From Burkholderia diffusa (GTDB taxonomy: Bacteria; Pseudomonadota; Gammaproteobacteria; Burkholderiales; Burkholderiaceae): a stretch of 64,000 nucleotides of DNA. The notes beneath the pieces were generated by a model that ran no database searches, was not told the DNA's origin, and saw only the letters and a program-made list of their open reading frames with translations. Within the stretch, counting starts at the first letter, position 1, and every line of letters starts with the position of its first letter. A program made the position numbers and the translations under genes. Shown here one piece after another: positions 18,304-27,672 of the stretch. The stretch covers positions 1,984,001-2,048,000 of the forward strand of contig NZ_CP013363.1 of assembly GCF_001718315.1 (NCBI RefSeq), in the 5' to 3' direction.

Positions 18304-18701
18304 GCCCCACACTTACGTCGAAAGCGCAATCGTCCTCACCTAACAAGCGCTCGATATATCAGAGGCGCATCCTTCCCGCCAATTCGGCTTTGATGCAGGC
18401 CGCAGCCCGACAGACAGCCCATTCTGGCCGCCTCGCCGAGCCAGTCACGACACCGCTAATAAGCGGAAGGAAGCGCGTTGCAGTGAGTATTCAGATATGG
18501 CAATAGTCGATTGCCGCTGGCGCGCGACGACGCCCATTTTGCCGTCAACGTAGACTACTAAAGCTATCGGTCGGGTCCGCCCATTCCCAGACAGGCGCGG
18601 AGACTTCACGACATGAGAGACGTAGCTCGGATGGCCGAGGGCCCGCATTCATTTAAACCCGACCGGTCTCTACAAACCCCGAGACGCTCCAATACCGCCT
18701 T
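18304..18701. other. Intergenic region between convergent operons
   Basis: About 400 bases between the fdhA terminator and the 3' end of the LysE-type gene. The frames seen lack ribosome binding sites and protein-like composition. I see no gene here. Confidence 0.5.
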
Positions 18702-19334
18702 TTAGTGCGAGGACGAAGCGGCGAGCTTGATCCCGAACGCAATAAAAATACCACCTGTCATCTTGTCAAGCTTCCTCATTGCAGATGGCCGGCGCAAGAA
18801 CTTGCTCAGCGGGACCATGGCAGAAATCAGAATTCCGAACCAAATCAACGTAAGTGCGACATGAAGGCATGCGAGGAAAAAAGAATAGGCCGCTACACTG
18901 GTGCCGGCTGGCACGAACTGCGGAAGGAAGGTAACGTAGAAAACACCAACCTTCGGATTGAGGAGGTTGCTCAGAAAGCCTCGCCAGAACATATCAGCGG
19001 GGGCGCTCCGATCTGTCTGCGGGCCAGCGCCAGCGCTCAACGCAGTACGCGGCTTCAGCAAGAGTTTGATGCCGATGGACACCAGATAAGCGGCTCCGAC
19101 AAGCTTGACGATCGCGTACGCTGTCTCAGACGCTCGCAGGAGAGCGCCAAGCCCGAGCGAAACAGCGCCTCCCCATAGCAGGCATCCTAGCGCGATGCCT
19201 ACTGCGGCCGCCGCGGCTGGCCAGCGCCCACCCGCCGTTGCCGCTCGCAATACAATAGCTGTGTCTACTCCCGGTGTAACGACAAGAATGGACGCAGTTC
19301 CAACGAAAGCAAGCAGCAACGGAAGATTTATCAT
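18702..19334 (-). CDS. LysE/RhtB-family amino-acid exporter
   Basis: This 210-residue inner-membrane protein has about six hydrophobic segments and the N-terminal family motif VTPGVDTAIVLR, plus FLSNLLNPKVGVFYVTFLPQ typical of the LysE superfamily. Such proteins export amino acids or related compounds. It starts 6 bases after the MFS gene and is last in a minus-strand operon with an amino-acid symporter and a PLP-dependent lyase, so it may relieve build-up of an amino acid metabolite. Confidence 0.9.
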   Translation of the reverse strand: MINLPLLLAFVGTASILVVTPGVDTAIVLRAATAGGRWPAAAAAVGIALGCLLWGGAVSLGLGALLRASETAYAIVKLVGAAYLVSIGIKLLLKPRTALSAGAGPQTDRSAPADMFWRGFLSNLLNPKVGVFYVTFLPQFVPAGTSVAAYSFFLACLHVALTLIWFGILISAMVPLSKFLRRPSAMRKLDKMTGGIFIAFGIKLAASSSH

Positions 19335-19340
19335 AAGGGG

Positions 19341-20576
19341 CTAATGTGTTCGCGTGACTGATTTGCGTCCGCTAGTATGCACACACAAAGCCATACCGGC
19401 AAACGCGGCGCCCAGCATGCACACGGCAGTCCAGCCAGCTAGATTCCACGCAAGGCTCGCTGCGGCAGAACCAGTTGCCCCGCCCAAAAACATGCCACCC
19501 ATCAGAATGGCGTTGAGGCGGTTACGGGCCTCTGGCCGAAGCGCCTGGATGACGTGCTGGTTCGAGACCTGCGAGCCCTGTGCACCGAAATCCAGCAGTA
19601 CGACACCCGCGACCAGTCCAGCGACCATGCCCCAGACACCAAACACGACCCAAGATGCGATCATGGTTACGCTCGCGAGGCCGATAACGAAATGAGGGCC
19701 TCTGCGATCCGCAATCCGACCGGCAATCGGCGCAAACAATACTCCCACTGCGCCGATGATGCCGAACATACCGGCTACGTCTGCGCCGAGATGATATTGG
19801 CTGTCGAGTTGTAGTGCGAGCGTTGTCCACAGTGCGCTGAACGATGCGAACACGCACGCCTGAACCATCGTTGCAGTTCGCAACTGCGGCTCCCCGCGCC
19901 ATAGGGCGGCCAGTGACCGCAGTAGTTCGCCATAGCTCGCCTGCGTCTTCGGCGGGCTCTTGGGCAGAGAGATGGCAAGCACGAAACCCGCTACGACGGC
20001 CAGCACCACACCGAGCCAGAACATTGCTCGCCAGCCGAAGTGCACGGCTACGGCCCCGGCAAGCGCCCGGCCAAACAGGATGCCGCAAAGAAGCCCACTC
20101 ATCACGATCCCGATCGTTGCCCCCCGGCGTTCGGGTGATGCCAACGCTGCAGCGAACGGCAGAATCTGCTGGGCCACGCTCGATGAAATTCCAACCAGTG
20201 CGGACGCAAACACGAGTGACCACGCGTCAGGAGCGAGGGCCACTCCCGCAAGCGACAGCGCAAGCGCTACGAACTGAATGACGATGAGGCGACGCCGCTC
20301 GATACGATCGCCCAACGGAACCAGAAGCAGGAGACCGAACGCATAGCCGAGTTGAGTCGTTGTCGGCACGAATCCCGTCAGCGATCGCTGGTGGGGGAAC
20401 GTGCTTTCAATAATGCCAAGCATCGGCTGGTTATAGTAGATGTTGGCGACTGCCATTCCGCATGTTATCGCCATGATCAACGTCAGTCCCAGGCTCATGG
20501 ACGAAACGGATGAGCCGCTCATCGTGGCCTCGGGACGTTCGCGGGAAGCGGTGTCCACGATAGAAACCTTGTTCAA
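19341..20576 (-). CDS. MFS transporter
   Basis: This 411-residue carrier has about twelve membrane segments and the MFS loop 2-3 motif LGDRIERRRLI. An N-terminal tail of ~25 hydrophilic residues precedes the first segment, where ANIYYNQPMLGII resembles the YfcJ/arabinose-efflux-like branch. The start appears to be TTG at 20576, with GGAGTG four bases before it. It lies between the PLP-enzyme and LysE-type genes in the same operon. The transported compound is unknown. Confidence 0.85.
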   Translation of the reverse strand: MNKVSIVDTASRERPEATMSGSSVSSMSLGLTLIMAITCGMAVANIYYNQPMLGIIESTFPHQRSLTGFVPTTTQLGYAFGLLLLVPLGDRIERRRLIVIQFVALALSLAGVALAPDAWSLVFASALVGISSSVAQQILPFAAALASPERRGATIGIVMSGLLCGILFGRALAGAVAVHFGWRAMFWLGVVLAVVAGFVLAISLPKSPPKTQASYGELLRSLAALWRGEPQLRTATMVQACVFASFSALWTTLALQLDSQYHLGADVAGMFGIIGAVGVLFAPIAGRIADRRGPHFVIGLASVTMIASWVVFGVWGMVAGLVAGVVLLDFGAQGSQVSNQHVIQALRPEARNRLNAILMGGMFLGGATGSAAASLAWNLAGWTAVCMLGAAFAGMALCVHTSGRKSVTRTH

Positions 20577-20615
20577 TGTTCACTCCATTTTTTCCGAACC
20601 GCGAAGCGATGTCCG

Positions 20616-21692
20616 TTACTGAAGCGCGCCAACCACGCCCGACACTTCGAAGAGGTTAGCCGTATCGCCCGTATGCAGAAAGGCAACGTTGCTGCCGGGC
20701 GCGACTTTCCCACTGCCAATGTGTTCCAACAGGCCTGCAAAGCCCTTGCCGGTATAAACCGGTCCGAGGAACACACCTTCTGCCTTGGCCAACTCCTTGA
20801 TTGCAGCGGTACTCTCCGGCGAAGGAACTGCGTAGTTATCGCCGATGAATCGATTGTCGACTTCGATCTCGTCGAGAATGGCTTGGTCGGAAGGCGGCTC
20901 GATCGAGAACGTCCGGAAGATATGTTTCACCCGCTCGACAATGATGGCCTCGTTAATCCAGAAGTCGGGCTGGTAGTGCGAGATCGATATCGATCGGAAC
21001 TTGACCGGGTGCCCTGTCAACAGCTTGGCCGCCAGCATGCCCGGCAACGCCGTTCCGGTGCCGGTGGTGTGGTAGATGTAGTCGAGTTCCGCGCCTGCGG
21101 CGCGAGCCTGTTCGATCATTTCCTTGAATGTGCGGACGTGCGCAGCAAATCCCGTGGGATAGGCGCCACCCGTCGGGACGATCAGCACCTTGCGGCCCTG
21201 TGCCTCAAGTTCGGCCTTGCGCGCGTTCATTGCGGCCAGCATTCGTTGCTTGTCGTCCGGACGGTTCGCATATGCGCTACCAGGAGCAACAAGATAGTGC
21301 GTTTCTACATCCATCAGTTGGTCGAGCAGCAGGTTGCCACGGTACTCGCTCAACTTGCCGTGCCGCTCCTCGTCGCGCGTCAGGAACAGGATGGGCGTGA
21401 GGCCCGCAACCCGTGCTGCCGTCGCAAACTGCATCCCCGAATTCGTGAGGTAGGCGCCCTGCGTGATGATCGTGTCGACACCATCCTCGAGCGCCTGCCC
21501 GATGATGAGTTCCGCCACCCGCATTTTGCTGCCACTAAGCGACCCGGGCCCCGCCATATCCTCCCGCTTCATGAAGAGGTTGATGTCATGAGCGCGAGAC
21601 ATATTTTCGAGTTTGTGGAACGGGGTCGGATAGAAGCCGATGCGCTTCCTCGGCAGTTTGTCGAGAAGAGCTTCCAGTTCAGAGAGTTGCAT
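20616..21692 (-). CDS. D-cysteine desulfhydrase/ACC deaminase-family PLP enzyme
   Basis: This 358-residue fold-type II PLP enzyme has the cofactor lysine in GSLSGSKMR (Lys56) and phosphate-binding TTGTGTALPG. The family includes D-cysteine desulfhydrase, ACC deaminase and L-cysteate sulfo-lyase, which release ammonia and pyruvate or 2-oxobutanoate. ATG at 21692, with GGAG before it, is chosen; a longer frame reaches 21800 and runs into the symporter gene. The symporter, MFS carrier and LysE exporter in the same operon suggest import and breakdown of an amino-acid-like compound. Which of the family reactions it performs is open. Confidence 0.8.
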   Translation of the reverse strand: MQLSELEALLDKLPRKRIGFYPTPFHKLENMSRAHDINLFMKREDMAGPGSLSGSKMRVAELIIGQALEDGVDTIITQGAYLTNSGMQFATAARVAGLTPILFLTRDEERHGKLSEYRGNLLLDQLMDVETHYLVAPGSAYANRPDDKQRMLAAMNARKAELEAQGRKVLIVPTGGAYPTGFAAHVRTFKEMIEQARAAGAELDYIYHTTGTGTALPGMLAAKLLTGHPVKFRSISISHYQPDFWINEAIIVERVKHIFRTFSIEPPSDQAILDEIEVDNRFIGDNYAVPSPESTAAIKELAKAEGVFLGPVYTGKGFAGLLEHIGSGKVAPGSNVAFLHTGDTANLFEVSGVVGALQ

Positions 21693-21774
21693 ACGGTACT
21701 CCGTTAGCCTGATTGATGAATATGCTGATTTCAGCGGTCCGATCCTTCCGGCACCGGCATGAATCGCTGACGAT

Positions 21775-23115
21775 TCAGGAAAGCTGTTCGACGCTTTCAA
21801 TTCGCTTCAGATAAGCCTGTCCCTTCTCATGGTCGTATTGGCCCTCCCACTTGGCGATGACGAGCGTTGCCAGTGCATTGCCGACGACGTTCAAGGCCGT
21901 ACGCCCCATATCCATGAAACGGTCGATTCCGGCGATCAGTGCAAGTCCTTCGAGAGGTAGCCCAGCACTCGACAATGTTGCGAGGAGGATGACGAACATG
22001 AATCCGGGCACGCCTGCTGCCCCTTTGGACGTCACTACCATCGTCAGGACTAGAACGATCTGCTCTTGTAGACCAAGATGAATGCCGTATAGCTGAGCTA
22101 CGAAGAGCGTTCCGATGCCGAGGTAGACGGAGGCGCCGTCGAGATTGAAGACATAACCCGTCGGAATGACGAACGTGGTGATGGCTTTGGGCGAGCCAAA
22201 GTCCTCCATCTTCTTCATAAGCTGAGGAAGTACGGTCGCCGAACTGCATGTTGTAAACGCAATCAGCAACTCGCTCTTGATTACGCGCAAAAGCGTGAAG
22301 ATGTTGAAGCCGAAGACGCGAGCCGTGAAGCCGAGGATAATGACCGTAAAAGCAATGATGGCCGCGTAGGCGACACCGAGAAGTTTCAGCAGGGGCAGCA
22401 GCGACGCGAACCCGAAATTGGCTACCGTGATCGCGATCAGTGCGGCCACGCCGACAGGCGCATATCGCATCACCATGCCGGTGATTTTGAACATGGCGTC
22501 GGAGACGCCTCGAAGCAAATCGACGACGGGTTGCCGGAGTTCCTTCGGAACACTCTGCAATGCGAGACCGAAGAGCACGGAAAAGAACAGCACCGGAAGC
22601 AGATCACCTCGCGCCATGGACGCAAGAATGTTCTCGGGGACGATGCCAAGAATCAAATGCATGAATCCGTGATGTTCGCCGGCCGCCGCCGCAGAGCGCT
22701 GGATGCCAGAGATATCGGCATGACCAAGTTGCGAAATGTCGGTTCCCACGCCCGGCTGCAGGATGTTGCCGAAGACGAGGCCGACTACGATGGCGATCGT
22801 CGTGACGACCTCGAAGTACACGATCGTCTTGAACCCGATGCGGCCCAGGGACTTCCCGTCCCCTACGCCTGCGATACCGACGATCATGCTCGTGAATACG
22901 ATCGGCACGACGACCATCTTGATGAGCTTGATGAACAGGTCGCCCGCCGGCTGGATATAGCTACCGATGGCCGTGCTGCGAATGTCCGGATATTTGTTCA
23001 GGATGATGCCGACCAGAATACCGACGACCATTCCTATGACAATTTGCCACGCTAACCCAATGCGCAGAGCGCTTCGCGCCTGAGGCGCGCTTGCCTTATG
23101 TGCTGAACTGTTCAT
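21775..23115 (-). CDS. Dicarboxylate/amino-acid:cation symporter (DAACS)
   Basis: This 446-residue membrane protein has the DAACS fold: an N-terminal segment IGMVVGILVGIILN, the serine-rich re-entrant loop AFTTCSSATVLPQL, and the cation-site segment IPTGYVFNLDGASVY. GltP, DctA and relatives import glutamate, aspartate or C4-dicarboxylates with H+ or Na+. It is the first gene of the minus-strand operon, opposite a divergent LysR gene, so the LysR protein probably senses the imported compound. Confidence 0.92.
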   Translation of the reverse strand: MNSSAHKASAPQARSALRIGLAWQIVIGMVVGILVGIILNKYPDIRSTAIGSYIQPAGDLFIKLIKMVVVPIVFTSMIVGIAGVGDGKSLGRIGFKTIVYFEVVTTIAIVVGLVFGNILQPGVGTDISQLGHADISGIQRSAAAAGEHHGFMHLILGIVPENILASMARGDLLPVLFFSVLFGLALQSVPKELRQPVVDLLRGVSDAMFKITGMVMRYAPVGVAALIAITVANFGFASLLPLLKLLGVAYAAIIAFTVIILGFTARVFGFNIFTLLRVIKSELLIAFTTCSSATVLPQLMKKMEDFGSPKAITTFVIPTGYVFNLDGASVYLGIGTLFVAQLYGIHLGLQEQIVLVLTMVVTSKGAAGVPGFMFVILLATLSSAGLPLEGLALIAGIDRFMDMGRTALNVVGNALATLVIAKWEGQYDHEKGQAYLKRIESVEQLS

Positions 23116-23516
23116 ATGTCTCCTATTTGCATTTTTTGCAGCCGTCGTGCGCGCGCCTGCTCGCCGAATTAATTGCGTTCGGGAGGCAATGGCTGCCCGG
23201 TCCAGCTGAATATAGGAGCCCGATGTGTTGCAGTCCAGTGCTCAGTTAGCACCGGCCCGTTGCTAGTTTTGCAACGCTCGTACGCAGCTAGATCGAATTT
23301 TCCAACCCTGTTCCCCGACCGTCACTAAACGACATTTCGGCCGATCCGCGCTCGTACGCATACGTGATCATTCGGCCCATCCTCGAAGCACGCTTCCGGC
23401 ACGGCTACCAGGACAGGCTTTCCGTAGTTTCTAAAGCGATGCAATTTATCAACAATTTTTTGCCAGCCTGACGCATACTAGGCAACGTATTCGTGCTTGT
23501 GAGAACGGGGGGCTTG
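23116..23516. promoter_or_regulatory. Divergent promoter region, symporter operon and LysR gene
   Basis: These 401 bases separate divergent start codons, the usual position for a LysR operator. No gene was recognised. An A/T-rich segment AATTTATCAACAATTTTT near 23441-23461 could belong to the LysR promoter. I cannot point to a definite T-N11-A box. Confidence 0.45.
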
Positions 23517-24431
23517 ATGCGACATCTGCAGATTTACCGCTTCATCACAGAAGTCGCGCGCCGGGGATCTATTCGCAAGACAGCCGATCATCTTCACATC
23601 ACGCCGTCAGCGCTGACCCGGAAGATTCAGGATTTTGAAGAGGAACTCGGAACGCCCGTCTTCGAAAGACTGCCGCAAGGTATGCGCTTGAACGCGGCTG
23701 GAGAGCTTCTGCTCCGCCACATCAGGGATCAAAGCGCCGATTTCGAGCGGCTGCACACTCAACTCTCCGATCTTGCTGGCATCCGCCGCGGCCATGTTGC
23801 GCTGGCGTGCTCTCAGGCTTTTGTTGACAGCGTCTTGCCAGACGAGATTGCAGCGTACCGGGCACAATTTCCGCAGGTTACGTTCTCGCTCGATGTCCGT
23901 GACAACGTCCAGGGTGTTAGCGCTTTGGCGAATTACGAGGCAGATCTGGCGCTACTTGTTGATCCTCCGCCTTCCGCGGACGTACGGGAATGGTTCGTTA
24001 AGCATCAGCCTCTCTGCGCGGTTGTGAGCAAGTCCCATCCGTTAGCCAAAACTGATTCGGTCCGTCTTCGGGACTGCCTCAAGCACCCTATCGCAATGCC
24101 CAGCCAAGCACTTGCGATACGCACGCTTCTGGACGAAGCGACCTATCGGCTACAACTTCAGGCCGAGATTGCAGTCGAGTCTGACTCACTCGAGTTTCTC
24201 CGCAGCTTCGTTGTACGAGAATCCGCGGTCACGTTTCTCCCTCTGAGTGGTGTGCCGCGTGCCGACGACCGAATATGCGCTCTGCCGATTAGCAGGCAGG
24301 ACATCGATCACCTGCGGGTAGTCCTTGGACAGCTCAAAGGAAGGACTCTTTCGATCGCCGCCGAGAAGTTTGCCGACCAACTTAGTAGCCACTTGGCCAA
24401 CTTACCTTACGCGTTCACGGGAGGCGATTAA
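23517..24431 (+). CDS. LysR-family regulator
   Basis: This 304-residue protein has an N-terminal winged helix (ADHLHITPSALTRKIQDFEE) and a C-terminal effector domain. ATG at 23517 follows a GGGGGG ribosome binding site and gives MRHLQIYRFITEVARR, the normal LysR N terminus; the longer frame from 23493 has no such site. It is divergent from the symporter/PLP-enzyme operon and is its likely regulator. Confidence 0.88.
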   Translation: MRHLQIYRFITEVARRGSIRKTADHLHITPSALTRKIQDFEEELGTPVFERLPQGMRLNAAGELLLRHIRDQSADFERLHTQLSDLAGIRRGHVALACSQAFVDSVLPDEIAAYRAQFPQVTFSLDVRDNVQGVSALANYEADLALLVDPPPSADVREWFVKHQPLCAVVSKSHPLAKTDSVRLRDCLKHPIAMPSQALAIRTLLDEATYRLQLQAEIAVESDSLEFLRSFVVRESAVTFLPLSGVPRADDRICALPISRQDIDHLRVVLGQLKGRTLSIAAEKFADQLSSHLANLPYAFTGGD

Positions 24432-24618
24432 CCGCAGCACAGCCATCGTTTCTCGCCGAAAAAGTTTCGCGCATACGCCCACCACCACACTGGCGCGCAC
24501 GCTTAATACCGAAACACGGACGCGCCCCCTCGATCCCGGCCACCGCAACGCAACTGCGCTCCTCGGTCACTTGCACGCCCCCCTCCGTTCCGTGTGCAGT
24601 AATTGCCGCTTCCGAACT

Positions 24619-24789
24619 TCACGGGTCGATTACTGTCGCGCACGCGTCCGTCGGCGCAGCGGCCACATGCCCGACGACCGGCACAATCTTTATACCTGCT
24701 GACGCGATACGACACGGCGCTGCCGCGAGGCCGCATCCACCAAGCGCGATACAGCTGGCAACACAAACGGCCCGGACGAACCACTTCAT
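24619..24789 (-). CDS. Small lipoprotein (DUF6726-like)
   Basis: This 56-residue protein has a signal sequence and a lipobox IALGGC, with the lipidated Cys at position 19, followed by GLAAAPCRIASAGIKIVPVV and VAAAPTDACATVID. Short lipoproteins with this layout recur in Burkholderia. ATG at 24789 follows AGGAGG; the frame reaches 24819 without a better start. A perfect palindrome with a TetR-type operator lies 66 bases upstream, so it is probably controlled by the TetR protein encoded at 27091. Function is unknown. Confidence 0.8.
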   Translation of the reverse strand: MKWFVRAVCVASCIALGGCGLAAAPCRIASAGIKIVPVVGHVAAAPTDACATVIDP

Positions 24790-24854
24790 ATAAAACCCTC
24801 CTGGTAGCGATCGACACATCTTCCGAATAGACCCGACTTCCAGGGCCTAGCTTA

Positions 24855-24906
24855 GAGTCATACTAACATACAAACCGTCTAGACGGTTTGTATGTTAGTA
24901 TGACTC
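24855..24906. promoter_or_regulatory. Perfect 52-bp palindrome with TetR-type operator
   Basis: The centre lies between 24880 and 24881; each arm is 26 bases with no mismatch. The core AAACCGTCTAGACGGTTT (24872-24889) has the same half sites and 6-base spacing as the site at 26953-26970 next to the TetR gene. It lies between the minus-strand lipoprotein gene and plus-strand small genes, so it can serve both directions. There is no T run on either side, so it is not a typical terminator. Confidence 0.8.
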
Positions 24907-25086
24907 GCATGCCGAACCCGTACACGCGACGTCCTGCACTGCTCGATCGACCGCCCGACGGCGTAACGGACGCGTCGCGTGCCGATGCGCCGTTGTCTCA
25001 GCATTAACCGGCGGTTCACATGACGGTATCCATTAAGCAAGCCACAGCGGACCGCACTCTCTTCTCTCATTCATCGAATTGCGACC

Positions 25087-25239
25087 ATGCGCCACCCAAC
25101 CACTGCCACCCCGCGCCACGGACTTTCACTCAGCACGGTGCTGTTGCTTGCAGCTCCACTTGTTGTATCGCTCGGGAGCATCCTCATCATCGTAAAGGTA
25201 TTTTCAACCGACGTTCCTTACCTAACGAACGGCTTCTAG
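25087..25239 (+). CDS. Small single-pass membrane peptide
   Basis: This is a 50-residue frame with a basic, polar start and one hydrophobic span (TVLLLAAPLVVSLGSILIIV) near residues 17-36, ending in NGF. It stops 12 bases before the DUF2059 gene, on the same strand and downstream of the palindrome. The ribosome binding site is weak. No family is recognised; the reading rests on the clear membrane span and the tight spacing. Confidence 0.45.
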   Translation: MRHPTTATPRHGLSLSTVLLLAAPLVVSLGSILIIVKVFSTDVPYLTNGF

Positions 25240-25251
25240 GATGGGGTCCAG

Positions 25252-25728
25252 ATGAAAATCCCACGCCTCATCCCGATCGCGTCGTGCATAGCATTGATCG
25301 GTTTCATTTCGACGGTACACGCTCAGCTCCTCGGGCTCGACGATCTGAAACGATTCGGCGAAAAGCGTGACCTCTGCCGTCAAGCGCTCGGGTCATCAGG
25401 GATCGAAGACGATATGGACCAGCGCATCCGCGATCTAGTCAGAAAATCGTATGACACTTCCCGTCTCAGGCGCGGGTCGACCGGATCGTTGGACGCCAGC
25501 ACCTATCGCGAGATGGTCGAAGACTCCGTCAACGATCTTAGAGATCCGGTACTCAAGCAGTTGACGGATAGCTGCGCGAGGAATTTCACAGTAGGCGAAC
25601 TCCATAGCGTCACCGATTTCTATACGAGTTCTGCTGGACAGGCATGGCTTAGCAAAGGTCGAACCATAATCATGCCGGAGATGGACAGAGCCATCTCAAG
25701 AATTCAACCTCGGGTCAATGAAAACTGA
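25252..25728 (+). CDS. DUF2059-family exported protein
   Basis: This 158-residue protein has an N-terminal signal peptide (cleavage after VHA, residue 24) and a helical DUF2059-like body ending in FTVGELHSVTDFYTSSAGQAWLSKG, the typical conserved tail of that family. It is probably periplasmic. Function is not established for the family. It lies 12 bases downstream of a small membrane peptide gene and near the TetR-type palindrome. Confidence 0.78.
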   Translation: MKIPRLIPIASCIALIGFISTVHAQLLGLDDLKRFGEKRDLCRQALGSSGIEDDMDQRIRDLVRKSYDTSRLRRGSTGSLDASTYREMVEDSVNDLRDPVLKQLTDSCARNFTVGELHSVTDFYTSSAGQAWLSKGRTIIMPEMDRAISRIQPRVNEN

Positions 25729-25887
25729 GGAGGCGCGTTGCACCACGCTCGTGTTATGAGCGGGCATCGATGCCCGCTGGACGGCGCGCGTCTCCGTCGA
25801 CGCTCTTTGCTATGCGACAACCGAACGATCAATGCGACTTTGGCGAGCTCACTGCGTCGCCTGCCGTCGACGCGGTCTCACGCGAGA

Positions 25888-26106
25888 TCATCGAGAGAGG
25901 TCCTGGATGTCCGTCTGGAAGCCCAGCACGAGGGTCAGATAGAAGAGCGACGCGAAGACACCGGCCATCGTACCGAAAATGTCCCGTGCAAGCGCGCCCC
26001 GGATCACTTGAGCAGGAATCCCGATCGCCACATAGGCGACAACGAACACGATCGAAACCGTGAGCGGTGGTGGCGTGGTAAGAATGAGATAGGCGATGTC
26101 GCGCAT
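25888..26106 (-). CDS. Small two-helix membrane protein
   Basis: This 72-residue protein has two hydrophobic segments (PLTVSIVFVVAYVAIGIPA and GTMAGVFASLFYLTLVLGF). GGAGCC precedes the ATG at 26106. It lies in the cluster of small envelope proteins around the TetR regulator. No characterised family is recognised. Confidence 0.65.
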   Translation of the reverse strand: MRDIAYLILTTPPPLTVSIVFVVAYVAIGIPAQVIRGALARDIFGTMAGVFASLFYLTLVLGFQTDIQDLSR

Positions 26107-26195
26107 GCTCCCGGCTCCTCGTCAATTTCGGTCAATTCATCCCGGACGTCTCGACCCCGCCCCACCGCTTCGCCGCAGGCGAGGCATCATTGTCG

Positions 26196-26858
26196 TCACC
26201 GGAGTTGGGCAACGAGCGCGTCTGCGCCCTTGTCGATGCCCGTGCGGGCCGCACTGAGCGACCCAAATGCAGCCGGCAGGTTCATGGCGTTCGGATATTG
26301 CTTTGTCACATATGCAGCCAGCAGTTGACCGCTTGTGCTGTCGTAGACTTCTACAGCGTACGAAACCGAACCGCTGAATGCCCCCTTGCCCCCCCGAATT
26401 GCCTGCACGCCGTTATAAAGATTGCCGGCGATATCGAAATGCATGGCTTGCCCCACGACCGCCTTGGTCTTCTCTGCGCCAGTCAGCGTAAGCCGAACGC
26501 GCAGTGTCGCAGAGGACGGCTTCGGCACGATCTGAAAGCGCTTTCCGAGTTTGTCGACGAACACCTTCCCCATGTACTCGGCAAGCGCGGTCTTGTCCTC
26601 GCCCTTCAGGTCCCCGAATTGATTGTCCTGGCCGGAATATACGACGACGGGATCCACGATCACCTGCCGGTATTGCGACCAGTCCACTCGTGCCGCATAT
26701 CGGTACGGCACCTTTGCGGCATCACCGTCGCGGTTCTCTGTCAGCTGTCGCGAGGAGGCAATGCCCGAATAGGCAACGGGTTGTACACCGGCGCATGCAG
26801 TCAACGTCAGCACCGTGACGCCGGAAAAAATGAAAGAACCAAATTTGGATGTGAGCAT
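26196..26858 (-). CDS. DUF3313-family lipoprotein
   Basis: This 220-residue lipoprotein has a signal sequence and the lipobox LTLTAC (Cys22), and a body with YSGIASSRQLTEN and VDPVVVYSG typical of DUF3313. ATG at 26858 gives the signal peptide; a longer frame to 26993 would place it internally and cross the TetR operator. It is divergent from the TetR gene with an AAACCG-N6-CGGTTT site between them, so repression by that TetR protein is likely. The family is associated with the cell envelope; its role is not known to me. Confidence 0.83.
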   Translation of the reverse strand: MLTSKFGSFIFSGVTVLTLTACAGVQPVAYSGIASSRQLTENRDGDAAKVPYRYAARVDWSQYRQVIVDPVVVYSGQDNQFGDLKGEDKTALAEYMGKVFVDKLGKRFQIVPKPSSATLRVRLTLTGAEKTKAVVGQAMHFDIAGNLYNGVQAIRGGKGAFSGSVSYAVEVYDSTSGQLLAAYVTKQYPNAMNLPAAFGSLSAARTGIDKGADALVAQLR

Positions 26859-26950
26859 GTTGGATTCCGTGGAAGGCGCTCGGCCGGCACCAGAAGTGAA
26901 ATTGCGAAGGGGGTTGACGCGAGGCAAGCGTAACACTGCCCTCATCGCAT

Positions 26951-26973
26951 GTAAACCGTCTACCCGGTTTGTT
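26951..26973. promoter_or_regulatory. TetR-type operator between lipoprotein and TetR genes
   Basis: AAACCGTCTACCCGGTTT (26953-26970) has the same half sites and spacing as the core of the palindrome at 24872-24889, differing only inside the 6-base spacer. It lies in the divergent gap of the DUF3313 lipoprotein and TetR genes. Confidence 0.75.
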
Positions 26974-27090
26974 TTGTGAAAAGTAATCGCCAAGGTACAA
27001 TGCCTGGCTTGCGGCTGAGCGCACTCTCAAGCTCGCCTCACCCTATCGCCCTATCACCGCGCGCAAGCGCGCCGCTATCACGACGACAAA

Positions 27091-27672
27091 ATGGACAACC
27101 AGACCCGCTCGGAAATTTCGCGCAAGAAAGCCATCGATGCAGCCCTCAGCATCCTCACACGCGAAGGTGTCGGCGGCTTAACGTTCGACGCACTCTCGCG
27201 TGAAAGCGGCATCAGTAAGGGAGGGTTGCTGCACCAGTTCCGTACCAAGCAGGGCGTGCTCCAGGCTCTGCTTGAATTTCAGCAACAGCAATTCGAACAG
27301 TTCGGGCGCGACTACCTAGCGAAGGAGGGGGCGTCGAAGGCCGAGCCAACGCTCGCGGCCCAGATCGCGATTTTTCGGGAAGCCATCAATCAACCGAACT
27401 CGGTCGCACGCGCGGTATTGGCGGCAATCATCGAAAGCCCGGACCTGCTAGAGGGCCGAGACAACGCAGACGCCGACAAGCTAAAAATCATGGACAAAGA
27501 GTCCGATGATTTCGAGCTGTCGCTACTGCGTTACTTCGCAGCGAGCGGCATTGCGTTCAACGTGCTGCTTGGCCTGACACCGCTAACAGGTGCCATGCGC
27601 AATCGACTATTCGCGCGCCTTCTGAACGAGGAGAACTGGCAAGCCAAGACCGTCAAACGCAAACCTAGCTAA
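27091..27672 (+). CDS. TetR-family repressor
   Basis: This 193-residue protein has an N-terminal helix-turn-helix (LTFDALSRESGISKGGLLHQF) and an all-helical ligand domain resembling the TetR_C group of BetI/FabR-like proteins. It is divergent from the DUF3313 lipoprotein gene. Two matching operators (24872-24889 and 26953-26970) suggest that it controls itself, that lipoprotein and the small envelope genes around 24.6-25.7 kb. The inducer is unknown. Confidence 0.88.
   Translation: MDNQTRSEISRKKAIDAALSILTREGVGGLTFDALSRESGISKGGLLHQFRTKQGVLQALLEFQQQQFEQFGRDYLAKEGASKAEPTLAAQIAIFREAINQPNSVARAVLAAIIESPDLLEGRDNADADKLKIMDKESDDFELSLLRYFAASGIAFNVLLGLTPLTGAMRNRLFARLLNEENWQAKTVKRKPS

Noticed and set aside
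24855..24906. The 52-bp palindrome as a rho-independent terminator
   Set aside because: The stem is A/T-containing, with no T run on either side, and the core matches a second TetR-type operator, so an operator is the better reading.
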